DNA of 6,527 nucleotides from NCBI GenBank assembly GCA_900768805.1, contig CAAGEF010000168.1, forward strand, positions 1 to 6,527, read 5' to 3'. Source of the DNA: Clostridia bacterium. GTDB taxonomy: Bacteria; Bacillota; Clostridia; TANB77; CAG-508. This document shows positions 6,307 to 6,527 of the stretch, piece by piece (position 1 is the stretch's first letter; each line of letters opens with the position of its first letter). The notes beneath the pieces are model-generated. The model ran no database searches, was not told the DNA's origin, and saw only the letters and a program-made list of their open reading frames with translations. The position numbers and the translations under genes are program-made.

Positions 6307-6527
6307 ATTCTCTTTCTTGTATTTTTTCTTCTATATTATTTTTCAAAGAATTATCAATTCTAATAGTATCTGTTTCTATAATACATCCACCAATATAAAA
6401 ATCATCAATTACTTTTGTTTCTACATTAAATTTTTGAATGATTTCATCTTTATATCTTATTATATCTTTATTAACTAAACCAAGTATTATTTTATCTTTA
6501 TTTTCCAAACAATCTATAGCTTTAGAA
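6305..6527 (-). CDS. ntpE: V-type ATPase subunit E, C-terminal part (peripheral stalk), cut by window edge
   Basis: Only the last 73 or so residues are present. The frame stays open to the window edge, reading SKAIDC before the TTG-encoded residue at 6508, so that TTG is not the real start. The visible part, ending GGCIIETDTIRIDNSLKNNIEEKIQERE, matches the end of subunit E, where a GGv-ile segment followed by IRIDNS/T and a final charged helix is typical. E pairs with its stalk partner to hold the A3B3 head still while the shaft turns. The fragment does not look like subunit F (no GD...FRLFG-type start or TEQ-like segment), the usual gene just before A. An F-type delta subunit has a similar end, but the neighbouring V-type A, B and D genes argue for E. 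The stop TAG at 6307-6305 overlaps the ribosome binding site of subunit A, so translation of the two may be coupled. Confidence 0.78.
   Translation of the reverse strand, partial: SKAIDCLENKDKIILGLVNKDIIRYKDEIIQKFNVETKVIDDFYIGGCIIETDTIRIDNSLKNNIEEKIQERE

Overview
This is a very AT-rich bacterial window in which every supported gene lies on the minus strand, so it reads from high to low coordinates. The low GC, the AGAGGTG-type ribosome binding sites, the V-type (rather than F-type) ATPase and a Ktr potassium system all suggest an anaerobic low-GC Firmicute of clostridial type. That placement is an inference; Fusobacteria and deep Bacilli/Mollicutes relatives are not excluded. TGG codes for Trp and TAA, TAG and TGA all appear as stops, so nothing indicates a variant genetic code.

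Region 1 (6527 to 2546) is the distal part of a V/A-type ATPase operon. It holds the C-terminal end of peripheral-stalk subunit E (cut by the window edge), catalytic subunit A, non-catalytic subunit B and central-shaft subunit D. Spacing is tight (11, 13 and 15 bases). Subunits A and B both appear to start at TTG, each placed 6 bases after the same AGAGGTG ribosome binding site. Subunit E sits directly against A, whereas the common bacterial order has C and F between them.

Region 2 (2545 to 766) holds ktrB, a complete TrkH/KtrB-type potassium channel subunit with four filter loops, followed 18 bases later by a ktrA-like gene. The latter encodes only the nucleotide-binding RCK_N half of KtrA; the RCK_C half is missing and is not found in another frame nearby. 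No terminator or convincing promoter is visible between the D subunit gene and ktrB, so the potassium genes may be read from the ATPase transcript. A KtrB homologue (NtpJ) also closes the Enterococcus hirae Na+-ATPase operon. A working model is that the ATPase moves Na+ or H+ across the membrane while KtrB takes up K+.

Region 3 (765 to 1) holds a strong 16-bp-stem hairpin, then an unrecognised 199-residue protein with a Cys/His-rich central cluster and a C-terminal membrane helix, then a GGGACGGGG-containing inverted repeat that resembles REP-type dispersed repeats. The ATPase and ktrB genes are ordinary. The parts worth a second look are the shortened KtrA, the hairpin after it, the Cys-rich membrane protein, the ATPase-potassium linkage and the position of subunit E.
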